A stretch of DNA of 64,000 nucleotides from Lysobacteraceae bacterium SCN 69-320 (GTDB lineage: Bacteria; Pseudomonadota; Gammaproteobacteria; Xanthomonadales; Rhodanobacteraceae). The stretch spans positions 781,195 to 845,194 of the forward strand of contig MEFP01000030.1 of the NCBI GenBank assembly GCA_001725155.1, read 5' to 3'. The translations under genes were made by a program, and so were the position numbers. Positions 63,989 to 64,000 of the stretch are shown here, piece after piece. The notes under the pieces are model-generated. The model was not told the DNA's origin and did no database searches. It saw only the letters and a program-made list of their open reading frames with translations. How positions within the stretch are numbered: position 1 is the stretch's first letter; the number at the start of each line of letters is the position of its first letter.

Positions 63989-64000
63989 AAGGCCCTGGCA

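Larger units (their letters stand above)
63360..64000. other. Right-end region without a convincing gene
   Basis: 641 bases after the S9 peptidase hold only short frames without ribosome sites or known families. It includes an imperfect hairpin right after the gene (63371-63413), a C-rich palindrome CCCCTTGAGGGG (63589-63600) and G-rich GGGGAGGGG nearby that recall the repeat at 31073, and the strong stem-loop at 63951. A gene may begin beyond the window. Confidence 0.6.

Overview
The window is about 64 kb of very GC-rich DNA in which nearly every base belongs to a gene. Gene content and order point to a gammaproteobacterium of the Lysobacterales (Xanthomonadales), most like the Rhodanobacteraceae. 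The main clues are: the run folK-folB-tsaD, then rpsU-yqeY-dnaG; a yihA GTPase divergent from a cytochrome c4 gene followed by two dsbA genes; slt, cca and a MidA-type methyltransferase nearby; many secreted peptidases and amidohydrolases; and two large TonB-dependent receptors. Genus and species cannot be fixed from this sequence. I saw no rRNA, tRNA, CRISPR array, transposase or prophage gene.

Layout. 1-2650: the end of an amidohydrolase gene, a DoxX-type membrane protein and an alginate-export-like outer membrane protein, packed as one operon. 2766-4922: a secreted PI-PLC-like enzyme with a ricin-type lectin tail, convergent with a DUF3011 double-repeat protein. 5448-7302: a leftward pair made of a 116-aa unknown protein and a GyrB-like ATPase without a TOPRIM domain. 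7504-10785: a 1093-aa secreted beta-propeller/amidohydrolase fusion. 11099-18065: a site-2-type protease fused to two SMI1/KNR4-like domains, an orphan internally duplicated RebB (R-body) protein, a TPR/TM/PAS signalling protein and two small exported proteins. 18101-25024: ppc, then an ECF sigma factor translationally coupled to a Ser/Thr kinase with a TPR-like C-terminal region, and an exported protein. 25243-30892: gshA, an incomplete Opp-type transporter (binding protein and one permease) and an RMD1/DUF155 protein. 31285-38312: exported isoaspartyl peptidase and cyanophycinase, divergent from a sigma/FecR/TonB-receptor signalling set. 38358-44671: a beta-helix exported protein, yihA, cytochrome c4, two DsbA proteins, an EEP-family nuclease or phosphatase and a small exported coiled-coil protein. 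44977-51797: a second TonB receptor, a TauE/SafE transporter, slt and a lipoprotein-type truncated haemoglobin. 51958-63359: cca, a VanZ-like protein, a MidA-type methyltransferase, a pteridine reductase, a DUF6159 membrane protein, folK, folB, tsaD, rpsU, yqeY, dnaG and an S9 peptidase. The last 640 bases hold no convincing gene.

Functional themes. Secretion and periplasmic processing dominate: peptidases, amidohydrolases, DsbA proteins, lytic transglycosylase and TonB receptors. The cyanophycinase/isoaspartyl peptidase pair would carry out the two successive steps of breaking down cyanophycin or beta-aspartyl peptides. It sits head-to-head with a cell-surface signalling set that might sense or import the products. 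The housekeeping block on the right covers folate synthesis, tRNA t6A modification and CCA addition, and replication priming.

The best candidates for something undescribed are the TOPRIM-less GyrB-like ATPase with its small partner, the M50 protease with two SMI1-like domains, and the duplicated orphan RebB. All functional names rest on motif and family recognition by eye; no database search was run.
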